DNA of 64,000 nucleotides from Chlorops oryzae. Taxonomy: Eukaryota > Arthropoda > Insecta > Diptera > Chloropidae. The translations under genes were made by a program, and so were the position numbers. Shown here piece after piece: positions 47,566 to 59,848 of the stretch. Every line of letters starts with the position of its first letter. Positions within the stretch are counted from its first letter, which is position 1. Where the stretch lies: NCBI GenBank assembly GCA_020466095.1, contig CM035809.1, positions 8,094,723 to 8,158,722 of the forward strand, written 5' to 3'. A model generated the notes under the pieces. It worked only from the letters and a program-made list of their open reading frames with translations, was not told the DNA's origin and ran no database searches.

Positions 47566-48411
47566 AAAACAAGTAAGGGTGTTATAGTCAGGCGAGCCTG
47601 ACAATAGAATACCCGACACATACACACATGTTCAAATAATTTTTAATATCAAGAGGTGTTTAAGGCCATATATGTGGCCCTTTATACCGACTTTTGTTGA
47701 TTTTCTTTATGAAAACCGCCCTTTTGCCACGCCCACTTTTGCAATTTTTTTTTTTTCTAATCGGAGACCTTAATATACGCTCAAATTCTAAGTTTCAGGG
47801 GAATATCTCAAAAAAATCCGATTTTGGGGCAGTGTTGAGATTTTTGTGACAGACCCTAGAACTGGAGGTACCCTTAATAATGGACCGATCAGGAAAATTT
47901 TTTGGAGAGGATGTTTATGGCTACAAAGGAAGCATAACTGCCAAATTTCGTTCAAGTCCCATTTGAATTTCGGGTGTATAACAATTTTCGAAATATACCC
48001 TTCGGCCACGCCCACTTTTCCAAGTTTTTGAAATTGAATAGCTTGACTTCAAATATGTTCAACTATCAAATTTCATTAAAATATCTTGAAAAACTTCGAT
48101 TTAAGAGCAGTTTTTGTGATTTTCGTAACAGACCCTAGTACTGGAGGTACCCATAAAAATGGTCCGATCGGGTCCATTCTCACACTTGTTCTTACTCATA
48201 TGCCTGTGAGTTGGCATACCGAATTTCGTCAAGGTAGCTCAACTCCTTTGCAAAGACTGTATACAAACAGACGGACATGTCTAAATCGAATCTCCTGGTG
48301 ACGCTGATCATTTCTATATACATTTTGTATGGTCTATCTTGACTGGTTCTGGGTGTACACACAACCACACAAATGCAATATACCCTCGACACAGAATGTG
48401 TCGGGTATAAA
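47566..48411 (+). mobile_element. DINE-1/INE-1-like non-autonomous Helitron
   Basis: It starts AAAACAAGTAAGGGTGTTAT and has ATACCCGACACA near its 5' end. The same motif is inverted in a 3' hairpin TACCCTCGACAC / GTGTCGGGTA at about 48380-48406. A subterminal inverted repeat plus a 3' hairpin is the DINE/Helitron layout. The block ACAGACGGACATGTCTAAAT, followed by CTGATCATTTCTATATACAT and TTTTGTATGGTC, is close to the conserved DINE-1 3' block of Drosophila. Two internal ACTGGAGGTACCC copies (about 47861 and 48140) show an internal repeat. Confidence 0.7.
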
Positions 48412-49639
48412 ACCTCTTATATCCCCTCAAAGAAGAGCCACATATGAGCCCTTCCATACTCCCATTTGAATCACGCTTCCTACATATTTCGGACTCATTT
48501 CGGACCCAATATTTCCAAGCGTTCATATTTCGGACTCATAAAATTGAAAACTCCTCAAATTTATGCTAAGAAAAGTTTATTTTTCCACATTTCCCTGACT
48601 TTTCAATCGGCCACTGTGCGTTTATTTTTTGTCACTCCCGAGACACTTTGCATCGTGTGCGGGGTCCACAGCAACTCGACGAGAACACAACGTCCGTCCA
48701 GAATAAAAAACAGAATGTGAGATTAAATCTTACGGGTTTGTAATGCAAATTTTTTCGGACGAACATCTGTGGAGCTTCTTTTTTTTTAATGAAATATAAT
48801 GAAATACAAGTAAGGACTCAAGGAAGTTTTTTCACGGAATTTAAAGAAATGAAAATGATATTGTTGTGCAGTGAAATTCAATTTGCACTTTTAATATGTG
48901 CCGAAATAAAGTTTATTCTTCTCAATGCGATAAATCCAGATCTCAAAGGAAATTCTAAGACGAAAATAATTCGGCACAAATTTGAAAATTATTGTTATGA
49001 TTTTGAGAAGTTATGGTCTTGTTATCCAATTTTTTTTTTATTTACCTATTATTTTGTGGAATGAAGTTGGTATTTAGAACAAGTAAAGTGACCAATAATA
49101 AATATGTGAGGTAGGAAGAAAAAGGTGTATATTGGTATAATGTCACTTTTGATTATTACTCGAAAGAATAAATTTTGCTAAATTTTGGAACATTTTTCAT
49201 AGGAGATAAATTTCAATGAGTTTTTTTTCTGGTATGAATCAAACTGCATGACTAGTGTGGCTGTCTCCAGAGTGAACCTATTAGACCTAACATGAACCCG
49301 TTGTGATAGCACGAATAACAGGAAGTAAGTTGGCATCTCAACCAACTACTCCCCAAGCCTCGAGACTTCAAAAATCATCGATTTTAAATATAATCCTTAC
49401 GTCGTCATTTCAGTTAAAGAACTTCGAAAATCTAAACTTTCGAACATATTCCATTAATTTCGATCTAATTGAACTTAATCAAATGAGTTGATTACTTTCG
49501 AAATTTCAAACAATTTAATATAAAATCGTCGGACTGCCGGAAAGCACTCATAAGCTTTGTATAAGCTTTCATGAAGACAATCGATTGAAAGCTGAAACCT
49601 TCGAAAAGCCTAAACTGGAAAGAAGGATAAACGTTTTTT
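48412..49639. other. CCCAGC-family fragment, then no recognisable gene
   Basis: At 48430-48560 there is CGGACTCATTT-type text typical of the CCCAGC family, without ends. From 48560 on I see no domain-bearing frame. Confidence 0.4.
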
Positions 49640-49649
49640 TGGGGAAATT

Positions 49650-50118
49650 AGATAAAAGATATTTAATTTTCTCATCTTATTTTCAAAAAAATTATTAGAC
49701 ATATGGGGTACCAAATTAAAGGAAATCGATCCAGCATTTTGAATAAATTAAAAAATTTGGGTGTTAATAGGACCTTTTTCATACCAAAATGGCTCTCAAA
49801 GTCAAAAAATGTTTAAAAAATTTTAAAATGTTGACTTTGAAGGATCAAATATCCTTGAAGCTGCAATAAAGTCTAAAACTATTTTATACGCCTAGAAAGG
49901 TCTGACAATTTTCTGTCGAATTGCATTAAAATTTTTATCTTGCATTTAAACGTTTAGGCGTGAAAATTTTTTTCTGAAACAACTGCAAATTTCTTTCGTT
50001 CCCTTATAACTCTTCAGGGGTGCATTTTGGACCCCGCCCCCCTCCCATACGATTTTTTGTTCACAATGACCTTCTCTATCAACCATATAGAGGAAAGCAC
50101 TCAGCTACGGAACACCCT
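49650..50118 (-). mobile_element. Truncated relative of the 26.6-kb TA-flanked element
   Basis: The right edge GGAACACCCTGTATA matches the terminal repeat of 26639-27851. Inward, CATACGATTTTTTG and AGGGGTGCATTTTGGACCCC match that element's subterminal region in reverse. The opposite part (49670-49800) instead matches 16005-16150. The left end is unclear. Confidence 0.55.
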
Positions 50119-50122
50119 GTAT

Positions 50123-51862
50123 ATTTCTTGTTTAACTCAAAATGACCATGTGCTCAGCAGATAAACATAGTTCTTTTCAATTCATAAAAAACATTTTTAA
50201 GCTCATTACATGCTTTCATGCTCAAAATCATTTCGAAAAAAACTTCTCTTGCAATAAAAATTGAATCAATTGAAGAATTTAAGTAACAGTCAAACCCCGG
50301 AACACCAACACCTGTTAAGCTTATTATTGTTCGCTCAGGCATTTAAGAAGAGAAAACGTCTTAAAGAAAACAGACAAAAGAATAAAGAACATTTAAAATG
50401 GGAAAAATTTCTTTTTAACAGGCATCAAAGGAAATTTCTTCGGAAACCAACAAGAGATTTTTATCGAAGACAATTAATGTGCGTGCAATTTTTCGTTATT
50501 GAAATTATGCCGGAAAATTGAATTTTCCTTATCTTCTTATCATATCGTCCTCAACATATTGCTCAATATTCAATTGAATGCATGAAACCATAGAAATTTT
50601 GAGCTTTTTAAATGTCAATTTTAGCCATTTCACTTGCACAATGAATGTTGTACTGACCGGCGTATGAGCAATTTCAATACAATAATTTGCTTTTGCGGCC
50701 TTCAAACTATACGTCATTGCAAAAAAATAAATTTTTAACGGTTAAGTATGTATGAACGGACGTAGTATGAATAAGTATGTAAAATACTAAAAACAATTTC
50801 TTTGATTAATATTTTAGTATTTTCAATAAGAATACTGGCGCATTAACATTGCTCATACGTAGGGTGGGACTTTTTTTCATAAGGAAACCTTCAGAATAAA
50901 TACCATAAGACAACTATGTGTTTTGCATATTCTTGAGCATCTTTCTGGGATGTTTATAAACTTAATGTGAATTGTTATTAAATTTCTTTATAAAAACCAT
51001 CAATTTTCATTCTAGGAAATATTTGTTTACATGTTATTGTATAACTTTTGGCATCATACATATACCTTAAAGAATAGCATTTGAGTCTATTAAGATCCAT
51101 TTTTAATTTTGCTTTGATTTTTGTTAAATAGACAGTCTTATGCAGACTTCTTTGATATAATCTGACAAAGGCAGCGCTTTATTTTTTCTCCTAAGCTTAG
51201 AAATAAGAAGACATGAAAAGAAATTTTGTTTTAGGTACATAATAAAAAAGGAAGTCATCAAATAGACAGGAAATATTTCGCAATGAATTGAAAAATTCGT
51301 AGTTCAAAGTGATTTTTATTGATTGATGCCTATTCAGAAACATGACGGTTTTGTGCTCACATTTAATACTCCATTTCAAAGTCCATTTCCTCTTCCTTAC
51401 ATATTCTCATTCAATTTTTCCCTCTAAAGAACTTTTTTAATCACATAATGAAATTCCTATGAAATATCATTGAAATGGGATAAATCTAAGAACAAATTTA
51501 ATCGAATAAATTGAGGGTACCTACTTTGAAATCTGAGTTGAAAAATCCTTCCGGTTCGGAAGAAAATAGCAAGCGGCTTAGTCAGTATAACTGAATCCTT
51601 GAGCTTTGATCGAACAAAAAAAAAGGTTTAATCATACGAATCTAATTGAGCCTTTTTTTTTATTTGTACATTATTAATGATGTTCCATTTGATTTCGTTC
51701 ATTGTTGAGAAAAACCAATAAATCATGTGAGCCGAAGTTTGAGTGGGTTTCTGAAAATGACTCAAAAGAATATCTCAAAGTAGTCTTTAGCCCTTTCTCT
51801 CAACCATAAGTAATTAATCATTCGCTTCGACATTAATCTCCATTAATTCGAATGGCTAATTG

Positions 51863-51870
<8 letters not shown>
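50123..51870. other. Upstream or intronic stretch before the receptor exon
   Basis: AT-rich with no recognised repeat. The frame at 50261-50521 is Lys/Arg-rich without a domain. If the exon below starts with an acceptor, this is intron. Confidence 0.4.

Positions 51871-51940
<70 letters not shown>
51871..51940. repeat. (CT)35 microsatellite
   Basis: A perfect CT run of 70 bases, ending 36 bases before the candidate splice acceptor of the receptor exon. Any open frames across it are artefacts. Confidence 0.98.
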
Positions 51941-51942
<2 letters not shown>

Positions 51943-52072
51943 ATCGCTATATCTTTTCTTTTTTCTTTTTTTGAAGGCTCCCACAACGCAAACGACAGTG
52001 GACATTTGAAAAGGATTCTTTGATGAAGTTGTTTCAAGGTCTGTGCCAGATCTGCTGCCAAAAGATGGCAAA

Positions 52073-52819
52073 ATGCATAATGATCAAATACAAAAAGGTC
52101 AAATAAACGCCAACTGGGAAAATAATCAAATAATCAATTGTTCGAAGAATTTGTCCTTGACATTTAATTCCGAGCAAGACATTGTAACCTGTGCAAATTT
52201 CTTTAAGCTGAGGAAGAGACAACCAACGACAAAAATTCGAATATTTAAGCTGAATTTCACACAGACTAAAGTAAGAAATACTCTCGTGAACTCAAAGATC
52301 TACGAAAGCACAACGATTTCGATTTTAAATCAATTATCAAATGATAAGATCGAATTAAGTAAAGCGAAAATGACAAATAACGAGGAAAAAAGTAGCTGGT
52401 GGATACCCTACATTGCACCAACACCGGTTATAACAAGAAAGAATGTCGAAAATGGCAACGAGACTTTTGCAGCCGACAACAATTTAGGTGCCTATCAATT
52501 TTCCATGGGCAATTTTATAAGCCAGGATGCCAGCAACATAAGCTTTGCTCGAAATTTCTCATATTTTTCAACGGGAATTGCAACCACAGCCGCAACAACT
52601 GCAACAAATTCCACATTGGATGCCACTCTCGATGGCATCGTAACCACACATGCATACGACGATGCTGGTTTCCTGGAGATACCAGCATCAGCAGCACCGA
52701 TTACCATAGGCGTAACGGAAAATAATTTGACATCTGGCAACGAGGCAGCAGCAGCTGCAGCGGCGGCAGCGGCAGCTGGTGTCGGTGGAGACAAATTGAA
52801 TTCGTTTTATTTCTATGAG
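52073..52819 (+). CDS. CCAP-R: First coding exon of a probable CCAP receptor (class A GPCR), partial
   Basis: The frame encodes an extracellular N-terminus with no signal peptide. From ATG 52370 (context GCGAAAATG) it has 150 residues: five N-glycosylation sequons (NET, NIS, NFS, NST, NLT at about 30, 56, 62, 80 and 119), an 11-Ala run near 126-136 and the end LNSFYFYE. Directly after the last Glu codon is GTGAGT, a consensus splice donor. From memory, Drosophila CCAP receptor and its NPS-receptor relatives have a Phe/Tyr-rich segment followed by TEQ just before helix 1, which fits the break after FYFYE. The in-frame ATG at 52073 would add 99 residues with three more sequons. I list the longer version, but either start is possible. 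A polypyrimidine tract and AG near 51976 could be a 5' acceptor. The seven-helix part is not visible in the window, so the name is an inference. Confidence 0.6.
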
Positions 52820-52825
52820 GTGAGT
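52820..52825 (+). other. Splice donor of the receptor exon
   Basis: GAG followed by GTGAGT matches the 5' splice consensus at the exact point where the protein similarity should pass into helix 1. The frame continues beyond only into a (TG)n run, which argues that coding stops here. Confidence 0.7.
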
Positions 52826-52837
52826 CAACGTACGAGT

Positions 52838-52872
52838 GTGTGTGTGTGTGTTTGCATGTGCATGTGTGTGTG
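52838..52872. repeat. (TG)n microsatellite in the proposed intron
   Basis: A GTGTGTGTGTGTGTTTGCAT-type run just after the splice donor. It is the source of the Cys/Val repeat at the end of the longer open frame. Confidence 0.9.
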
Positions 52873-55800
52873 AAGGAAAAAGTTGTGTGAAGGATGAAAT
52901 AACGTACTTGGCTTATGCATTCAAAAGCTCCATTTAAGCGGATTATTTTACCCTTTTCAAAGTAACACAATAGGAAACCAGCTGTTGCGCGAAGAACGTG
53001 TCGCAAGTTCATAGATTCGAATAACTTTTTCATATAGAGATAAGTCAGATTAATGAAAATGCAGAGGCGCAGTCAGATGAAGAAAAATATTTTTTTTTTT
53101 AATTAAAAAAAAAACAGAAGTGGCTGAGCTGTGAGCTGCTTTGGGTGTTCAAGCTGCCTCCCAAATCCGAAGATTCCTAAACGAAATCGAAAAATTAGTC
53201 TTCAATTGAAGTATCGCTATGCTCGAACCCCCCGAAATATTTTCCAACCAACACCCAAGTGGAAACGAGTGAGATAAGAAAACTTAAAATTAATCCTGTT
53301 TCTTCTTTCATAGAAATTCTAAAAAATTATTTCAAAGTATTCTTAAAAAAGAGTTTTACCCAATCTCTCTGGGTATTGCGTTTACATCACATCAAAGAAA
53401 GACAAAAAATCAAAACTCCTCATAGGAGCTCCTTTTCGACCTTAGATCAGGGATAAAAATACTTAATAACGGTCGCATGTACCCTTCATGAATAGCCTCA
53501 TTACTATAGAATGCGAATCCCACTCCCTTCATAAGCTTCAATGTACATCCATGCATTGGCAATGAAAAAAAAAAAAACCTCACTCCAAATATGCTGAAAG
53601 GTTACGATCAACGATGTCAGGATTTAGAGCCTTCTTATAAACTCCTATCATTGGGAGATGCCTCCGGCAGTTAAGCCAGGAAAGTTTTATTTCCGGAATT
53701 TACACTATTCTCAACTCCGAAAATTATGTTCACTAGTTTTTCCCTTCAATTTATTACAACATATTCTTTTCACAACTCCATTTTGTTACAATAAAGCTAA
53801 TAAGCGCCTGAAAGTATGCTTTACATTTTCTTAAAAGCACCAATTTTCGAGCCATCACCATTTTTCTTTTTTTTTTTCTTTTTGGGATGTGTGCTTGCCG
53901 CAACATGTTTCTCACATGCAAGGAGAGAACTTTCTGTAATGCAGAGGGCTTTTGATTAAGCTTATATTGTGTGTTTGGTAAAAAAATCACGTTTTTCTTG
54001 TATGTTCAAAAAGGAAAACCCATAGCTTAAATATCTTGTTTTTATATTCGCTGATTGTAATATAATTCCACAACCCCACACCCCCACCGTAATCGTAGTC
54101 TAAAAATAGAGAAAGTCAACATGTCATAATTTTGCTATTTTTATTCAAATTTTCTTAAAGCGATCTTTTTCTTTCTTCGCTTTGAAGTCAGAATTAAAGA
54201 AAGTTTTTTTCTTTATTTTTTCGTTTTTCGTTTTTTTAAGTGATTTAACTCCCCTGGTGATGTGCCCGACATGTCCGCACACATGACACGACAACAAAGA
54301 TAAATGACTCTAAGATTGAATATTTGAATTTTATAACATATCTGAATGAAAAAGTCTTTCGAAAGGGAAAACAATTTGTAAAAAAAAATCAGCTTCTTTT
54401 TTTCAGGGAAACATTTTCAATCTAGTGTTCCTGGAAAGGGACCCTATTATGTAATTTTGTCAAAAAAAAAAATATCCTTAACTAACCCAAATCCTATTAG
54501 GCTAAGGAAAACCTCTACACAATTGAGCGATGCTTGTAGGGACGTGACTGTTTCTTTAAAAAAATAAATTGTATAGTTTCAACGCATTCACCCTTTAGCG
54601 ATTCAATGTCACAGAAGACCCCACCAAATATGACAACACAAGACTTTACACATATATGTATATGTAAGAACATATACATATTTTTATATATTCCAAATTA
54701 TGCGTTTTTACAAGATTAAGAAAAAAAAGAAAGAGTTTTGTGTCACAAAAATAAAGACAAAGACTTTCTCAAGTACGAAAGCTGGAAGCAAAAAAAAAAT
54801 GCTCATTTGCGGCGAACAGGAGCTCATGTTAACTGGTTTCTGCACGCACGTGCCTTCTTCCGACTGATGGTGGCGGTTGTTGACGTCCTTTATCGATGTT
54901 AAGATACAAGCACTTTATCATAAAATGACATGCCAGTGACAACTTGTGCGACAAAAGCACGATTGGGGTGAATGTGTGTGTGCATTTTAATTCTCTCGTT
55001 AAGTTGAAGAGCTTAAAGGAGAGCAGAAAGAACTTCTTTAAGACATCAGAAGGAGTGATTCGAAGTAATAAATGCTCCTTCTTTGTCGCTTAAAATTTAA
55101 TTTAATTTACAAATAAATAAATATTTTTATTTTACTTCATATTTTTCTTCCAAATATATTGCCTTCTCTTCTAGTTTCTACATGCGCGCCCCAACATGAA
55201 CCTCACTCTTTTTTTTGTAACTCAATGAGATTGCAAAAATAATACAGAGAAGAACTCTTTCGTTTTTGTCTTCATATTGATATTATTTGATTTGACTTGA
55301 AAGCATGTGTAGCTGAAAGATACAATATTTTATTTATCATTTCATTGCCAAATAGAAAGAATTGGAATAGAAAGAGAAAGCGAAGAGTCAAATTTTCAGG
55401 CAAGACTAAATTTTATCACCCACTAAATGAAAAGGTTTTAATGGCTTCAATTTCTTCATTTTTACTGAGAAATTTTTTCAAGAAACTTTCTTACTTAGAA
55501 GACAAAAAATTGAAGAAATGGAAAAAGTGACAACCGATGAAAAAACTCCTGCGACCCTTATGTATAAGCATATAACAAGAGGCCTTTAAATCTACAAAAT
55601 TTTTATAGCTGGATGCATGTTGGCAGTGGAATCTCCTGCCTCTATTACCCCACCTGTTAAAAGGAGTTTCGAATTGGGAGGCTCCCCTTCAAATCTCTTT
55701 TGAGTGATAAAAACAAAGTTATTTCCTCTTCTATCAACCACTTCACGCAGTCCTTACCCTTTTAGGAAGTCCGCCCTGCATAAATATATGGAAATTACTG

Positions 55801-56339
55801 AAGTGGTTGGACTGATTTGAGATAAGCTTTACCAAAATTAGGTAATGACTGAATAACGCAAATATTGTGTGGTTTTAAGGACATAATTCAGATGATGAGT
55901 TAAGTTTATGATGGCAGCCAGGTTATTCCTGCGACTGTGAACGTTTGTAGAGTGAATCTGCATGAACCTTCATAATCGCATACTTCCTTTATGAAGAAAT
56001 AAAAAAATCCACATCGAAAGACAAACCACACACAGAGAAATATTCCAAAATGCAGATAATTGAAAAGATAGACAGTCAGAAGGGTGGACAAGGCTTGATG
56101 AAGTTTCCAGGTGACGATTTGTACAATGAGCTAGAGGTATGAACATCTTGAGCACTCTTATCTGAGCTTTACTTCGTTATACTTATATATGCAAGACTTT
56201 TTTTTATCTTGCATGTGCTTACAATGTTCGCCAATGATTAAAAAACGATTTGCGGTAAAAATAAAAAAAAAAATAAAAATAAAATACTCCCTTTAAACAT
56301 TTTCTATTGACGTGCTTACATTTCTTCACATATTTTAGA
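52873..56339. other. Probable intron; no exon recognised
   Basis: AT-rich. A solitary GCGCCTGAAAGTATGC end motif lies at about 53802. Poly-A and poly-T runs are frequent. I looked for a TEQ-plus-helix-1 continuation and did not find it. A moderately GC-rich patch lies at 54830-54960 with no open-frame support. Confidence 0.4.
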
Positions 56340-57735
56340 GTTATTTCGGAATCATATTGTTGAGCTTCATTTATTTTATTCCAGACAACCAAAAGAGGTC
56401 CCACAGCCCTTCTAAAGACTCATTTTCAGTGATCAAATGTTCCTAAGGACGCTCCGACAGGAGCTCGAAATAAACGCTTTTTCGGCAGAAAAGTGCACAG
56501 AGCCTAACATGGAAATTTTGTTCTTTTCGAGATCTTAAAATGCATCTTTCATGATTGCTAGAGTGCTCTTCAAGAGTCTAATTGGACTCTCTTTTAATTA
56601 TAAACTTAAAAACCTTCTTAGTGTCCCTAAATGCTTCTAGGCGGTGTTTTTTGAGGCCACTACTTCGAAGAATCCGTTAGGAGTCCTTTTACACTCCTTT
56701 TTGGATCATTCCAAATATGGTTGGCCGGGTATAAATTTGGGACTCATTGTGAACTCATGAGTACATATTTCTGAGCCTAATCTATTTTACCCCCCGAGAC
56801 ACGGCGTCACTTATAAGGGACAAGAGCTTATCAGATTTAAATGCTATCGGTTTGGGAGCGTGTCTGAAAGGCTTAAGGGGGTCTTCTCATTGAGCAACTT
56901 TTTTTTTCGAATTTTTTTTTTTGCATTTATTTATAGCTTGGGTAGTTGTGAATATGCCTCTAAAAGGATTTTTTGAAATTCGAAATAGTTTAGAGGATAT
57001 AGCCTTCTTTGTCGAGCAAGATCTGCGCTAAAACGAGTAATTTTTGCGTTGCTTCAAACTTTAAACGCGTTTTATCTCGAAACCACGTTTTTCGAACTGG
57101 CGGCCATGATATCTCAGTTCAAGTGAAGCGATTTTCATGAAACAAAGTGGAATCGACGCAGAATTGTCACCATTCTCAGGTGAACCTCGACCATAACTTT
57201 AAAAGTTTTTTACTATTTTTTTTTTTTACACTAAACTACAAAAAAAAAGCCCGAAATTGGAATTTTTTTTTTAATGGCCGCCATTTTGTCAAAAAAAATC
57301 ACAAAATTAAGCTTGAGGTTCACCCGAGAATTACATTTATACTGATTATAACCCCGTTTTTTTTTTCCATTTCGGACGCTCCGGAGACCGGAATCGTGGC
57401 CGCCGTGACGACACCTTTTTTTTCACCATCAACTTTGAAGTCTCATTACTTTTTGAACAGCCCACGTATCGAGGCAAAAAAAAAATTTTTTATTTACTTA
57501 AACCTTTTGTAATACAATAAATAAAAAAGTTTTCAATTATTCTTTGCGTTTTCAAATAAGAATTTTTTTAAAAAGGGTCCAAAAAACGGGTTTTCAATCA
57601 GAAGACCCCTTAAAACTAATTTCGGATTCATTTTGGGCTTGTTTTTCTGAGCCCCACGTTTTCCAAGTATTTCGGAGTCGTATATTATTTGCTACGTATA
57701 TTCGACTTATTTCGAATTCATAAATATGAACGCTC
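56340..57735. mobile_element. Degenerate CCCAGC-family repeat split by a TTAA element
   Basis: 56380-56730 resembles 8700-9020 in the tandem duplication (GGAGCTCGAAATAAACGCTT versus CAGTTCGAAATAAGTGCTTT, then CCAAATATGG and GGCCGGGT). Family CGGACTCATTT-type text resumes after 57614. The younger TTAA element at 56873 separates the halves. Confidence 0.6.
56873..57613 (-). mobile_element. TTAA-flanked TIR element, copy B (inverted relative to copy A)
   Basis: It begins TTAAGGGGGTCTTCTCATTG and ends AGAAGACCCCTTAA. Its body is the inverse of 15107-15830, with small indels; copy B has about 17 extra bases, including ATGGCCGCCATTTTGTC near 57274, absent from copy A. The 121-codon frame at 57147-57512 lies inside and is not conserved in copy A. 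Confidence 0.88.
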
Positions 57736-59712
57736 TGAAGCTGTTTTCAGATCTTCACACCCTTATTGTGTGGTTAATGATAAAAAAAATATCGACATAA
57801 TGAACCATTTCGTAAACGTTAAAAAACTACTGTTATCGATATTGTTCTAATGATTTTAGTTTAGAGAAACCCGATACAAATCAATACACATTTATATTTA
57901 AGTCATCAACTCGACTAAACAAAAGAGTGGATTAATAAGGAATTCCTTACCTTAAGATCCTATTAAAAACCCTCAAAATTTAAGCATCGAAATCAAGCAT
58001 AAATAAGCACTGCTTAAAACATTACCTCATGGCAAAATTCATCTGACTTTTTCACTTCGATTTAAGATTGAAATCTCTGCCTGGAACGCCACATGGAACT
58101 CCTCGTGCCTCTAATTAAATTCCAAATAAAAAGCCTTCGAAAATAAGCCATTCAAAAGAAACGAGCTTATTTATTAAGGCTCTCTCAACATGTTTAATCG
58201 AACGTCTACACCTGAAGCACCAGATTATTTACACAAGCTTATCGCAGCAATGCGTTTCCTAATCTTTAAATTAATTTACGCTAAGACTACGTGCCAGAAA
58301 CGAAGTCTTCTCTCTTATGAAACGCGAAACGCGATACGAATTCGAAAAATGAAGGCTGGCAAAAAAAAAAATGTTTTTAAGTTCAATGGCATATTGTCGG
58401 AAAACGTTTTCCCAACGAATCGGAAACTTATGCGGAAGTTTTTATTTACCTACTCGAATGAATCTCGAGAATATTGTCGCTTAAATACGCTCAAAATAAA
58501 TGGAATGCTAAAATCTCTCCCTCCTCAGACGGCAATCAATCAAATGTGGGATTTTCTTTCACAATTCCTCGAGCGCTCTGTAAACTACGTTCTTTGTACC
58601 CACAGAATAAACACATGTTCGTGCATGAGTGTGAGTGTGCGAGTATGAGTGGGTGTGAATGAGTGTGGGTGGATGCTGGTATGGATATGTCTGCCATTAT
58701 ATCAACCAACAGATTTCCATTACGTTCCCTATGCTTACTTAACGAAATTATTCGCACGAATTCCACGCAGCGGTTCGAGAAAACCGAGAAAATAAACAAC
58801 TGTAAATACGATTGCAATGTAACATTAACAGCAAAAGCTTGTAAAACCATTGTTCACTTCAATTGCTGCTTCCGCTTCCGGTCTATGGGTATATGTTACC
58901 TATTCTTATGCGCAATACAATCGATCAGTGTCTATTTTGACGCTATTTCTCACACTTTTCAATGTCTAGGAGAATTTTTGTTTGTTTTCTTTTCCTTTAC
59001 TCGTGCAAAATGTTGTAAATACTTTTCACGCACATTCCTGAATATGCTGAATATCACAATTGACTGAGACCACAAGTACTCATGAAGTATGTGTGAAGCA
59101 TATGTTCTCGGCTTTTCCCGTCTGCCTCTCATTTCCTAAATCTACTATTCTGAACGATACGCTCGGCTTATCCCGCGTTTAAATTTTCCAGTCCTTATGA
59201 ATTTTAAACGTTGACGCACTTTAAAATAATAAGCCGAAAAATTACAGTGGTGCGAATAAGCTTATTTCTCAATAAAAATACTATCAGTGTCATAAACGAT
59301 AATGATAAATGAAAAAGGTAAAAGACACGAAGTGAATCGAAACTTTCTTTATGTTCACAATAGTTCTATTTAAATTGTTTGACAAGCCGAAATTTATTAA
59401 TAACTTTCATTTTGAAATAAAAAAATTGTTTGAGTGTGCTTCTATTATACTGACCAAGACTGTAAGCAGCTTTCGTGAAGCTAGAATAAGTAATCGATTA
59501 TTTTTTAACCAAGACTTTTTCAAAACATTCGATGCGCTCGGATAGGTAGGAGATATAAGAGACAATTTTTTTAAGTCCAACCTCTATTTTCATTTAACCC
59601 ATTAAGCTCCAAAATTATAATGTTTTTAGCTTAAAAGTGCTAATGTTTCCTCTCAAAAGGAAAATACTCTTTCCCATACCAATTGCTATATTCATATATA
59701 AAATATCGAACT
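57736..59712. other. No supported gene; long but unrecognised open frames
   Basis: Frames at 58190-58648 (152 codons), 58663-59067 (134 codons) and 58536-58850 on the minus strand overlap in opposite directions. They show no domain and no plausible splice or poly-A context. I leave them uncalled. Confidence 0.35.
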
Positions 59713-59848
59713 TTAACCCTTTAACGCTTATGGAGCAAATGTTTCCCCGCATAATTTTAACGGTTTATCACAATGCCATTTAAAATAATGCTATAAATGT
59801 AAAAACTTATGTCGTAACAAATTAATCCCTTATGCGTTAAAGGGTTAA
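59713..59848. mobile_element. 136-bp TTAA-flanked MITE
   Basis: The left end is TTAACCCTTTAACGCTTATG. The right end on the minus strand is TTAACCCTTTAACGCATAAG. CCCTTT tips next to TTAA are typical of piggyBac-type MITEs. It resembles the 92-bp element at 15019-15110 at the tips. Confidence 0.85.

Noticed and set aside
52043..52072. Start of the receptor frame at 52043
   Set aside because: The codon is GTG; the first ATG in frame is 52073, and 52370 is a further candidate.
52826..52873. Continuation of the receptor protein into a Cys/Val repeat
   Set aside because: It follows a consensus splice donor and is encoded by a (TG)n microsatellite.
57147..57512. 121-codon frame
   Set aside because: Same TTAA element, antisense to copy A; not conserved and of low complexity.
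58190..59067. 152- and 134-codon frames, the longest unexplained ones
   Set aside because: No domain, an opposite-strand frame overlaps them, composition is like the surroundings and there is no splice or poly-A context. RNA-seq coverage would be needed to revive them.
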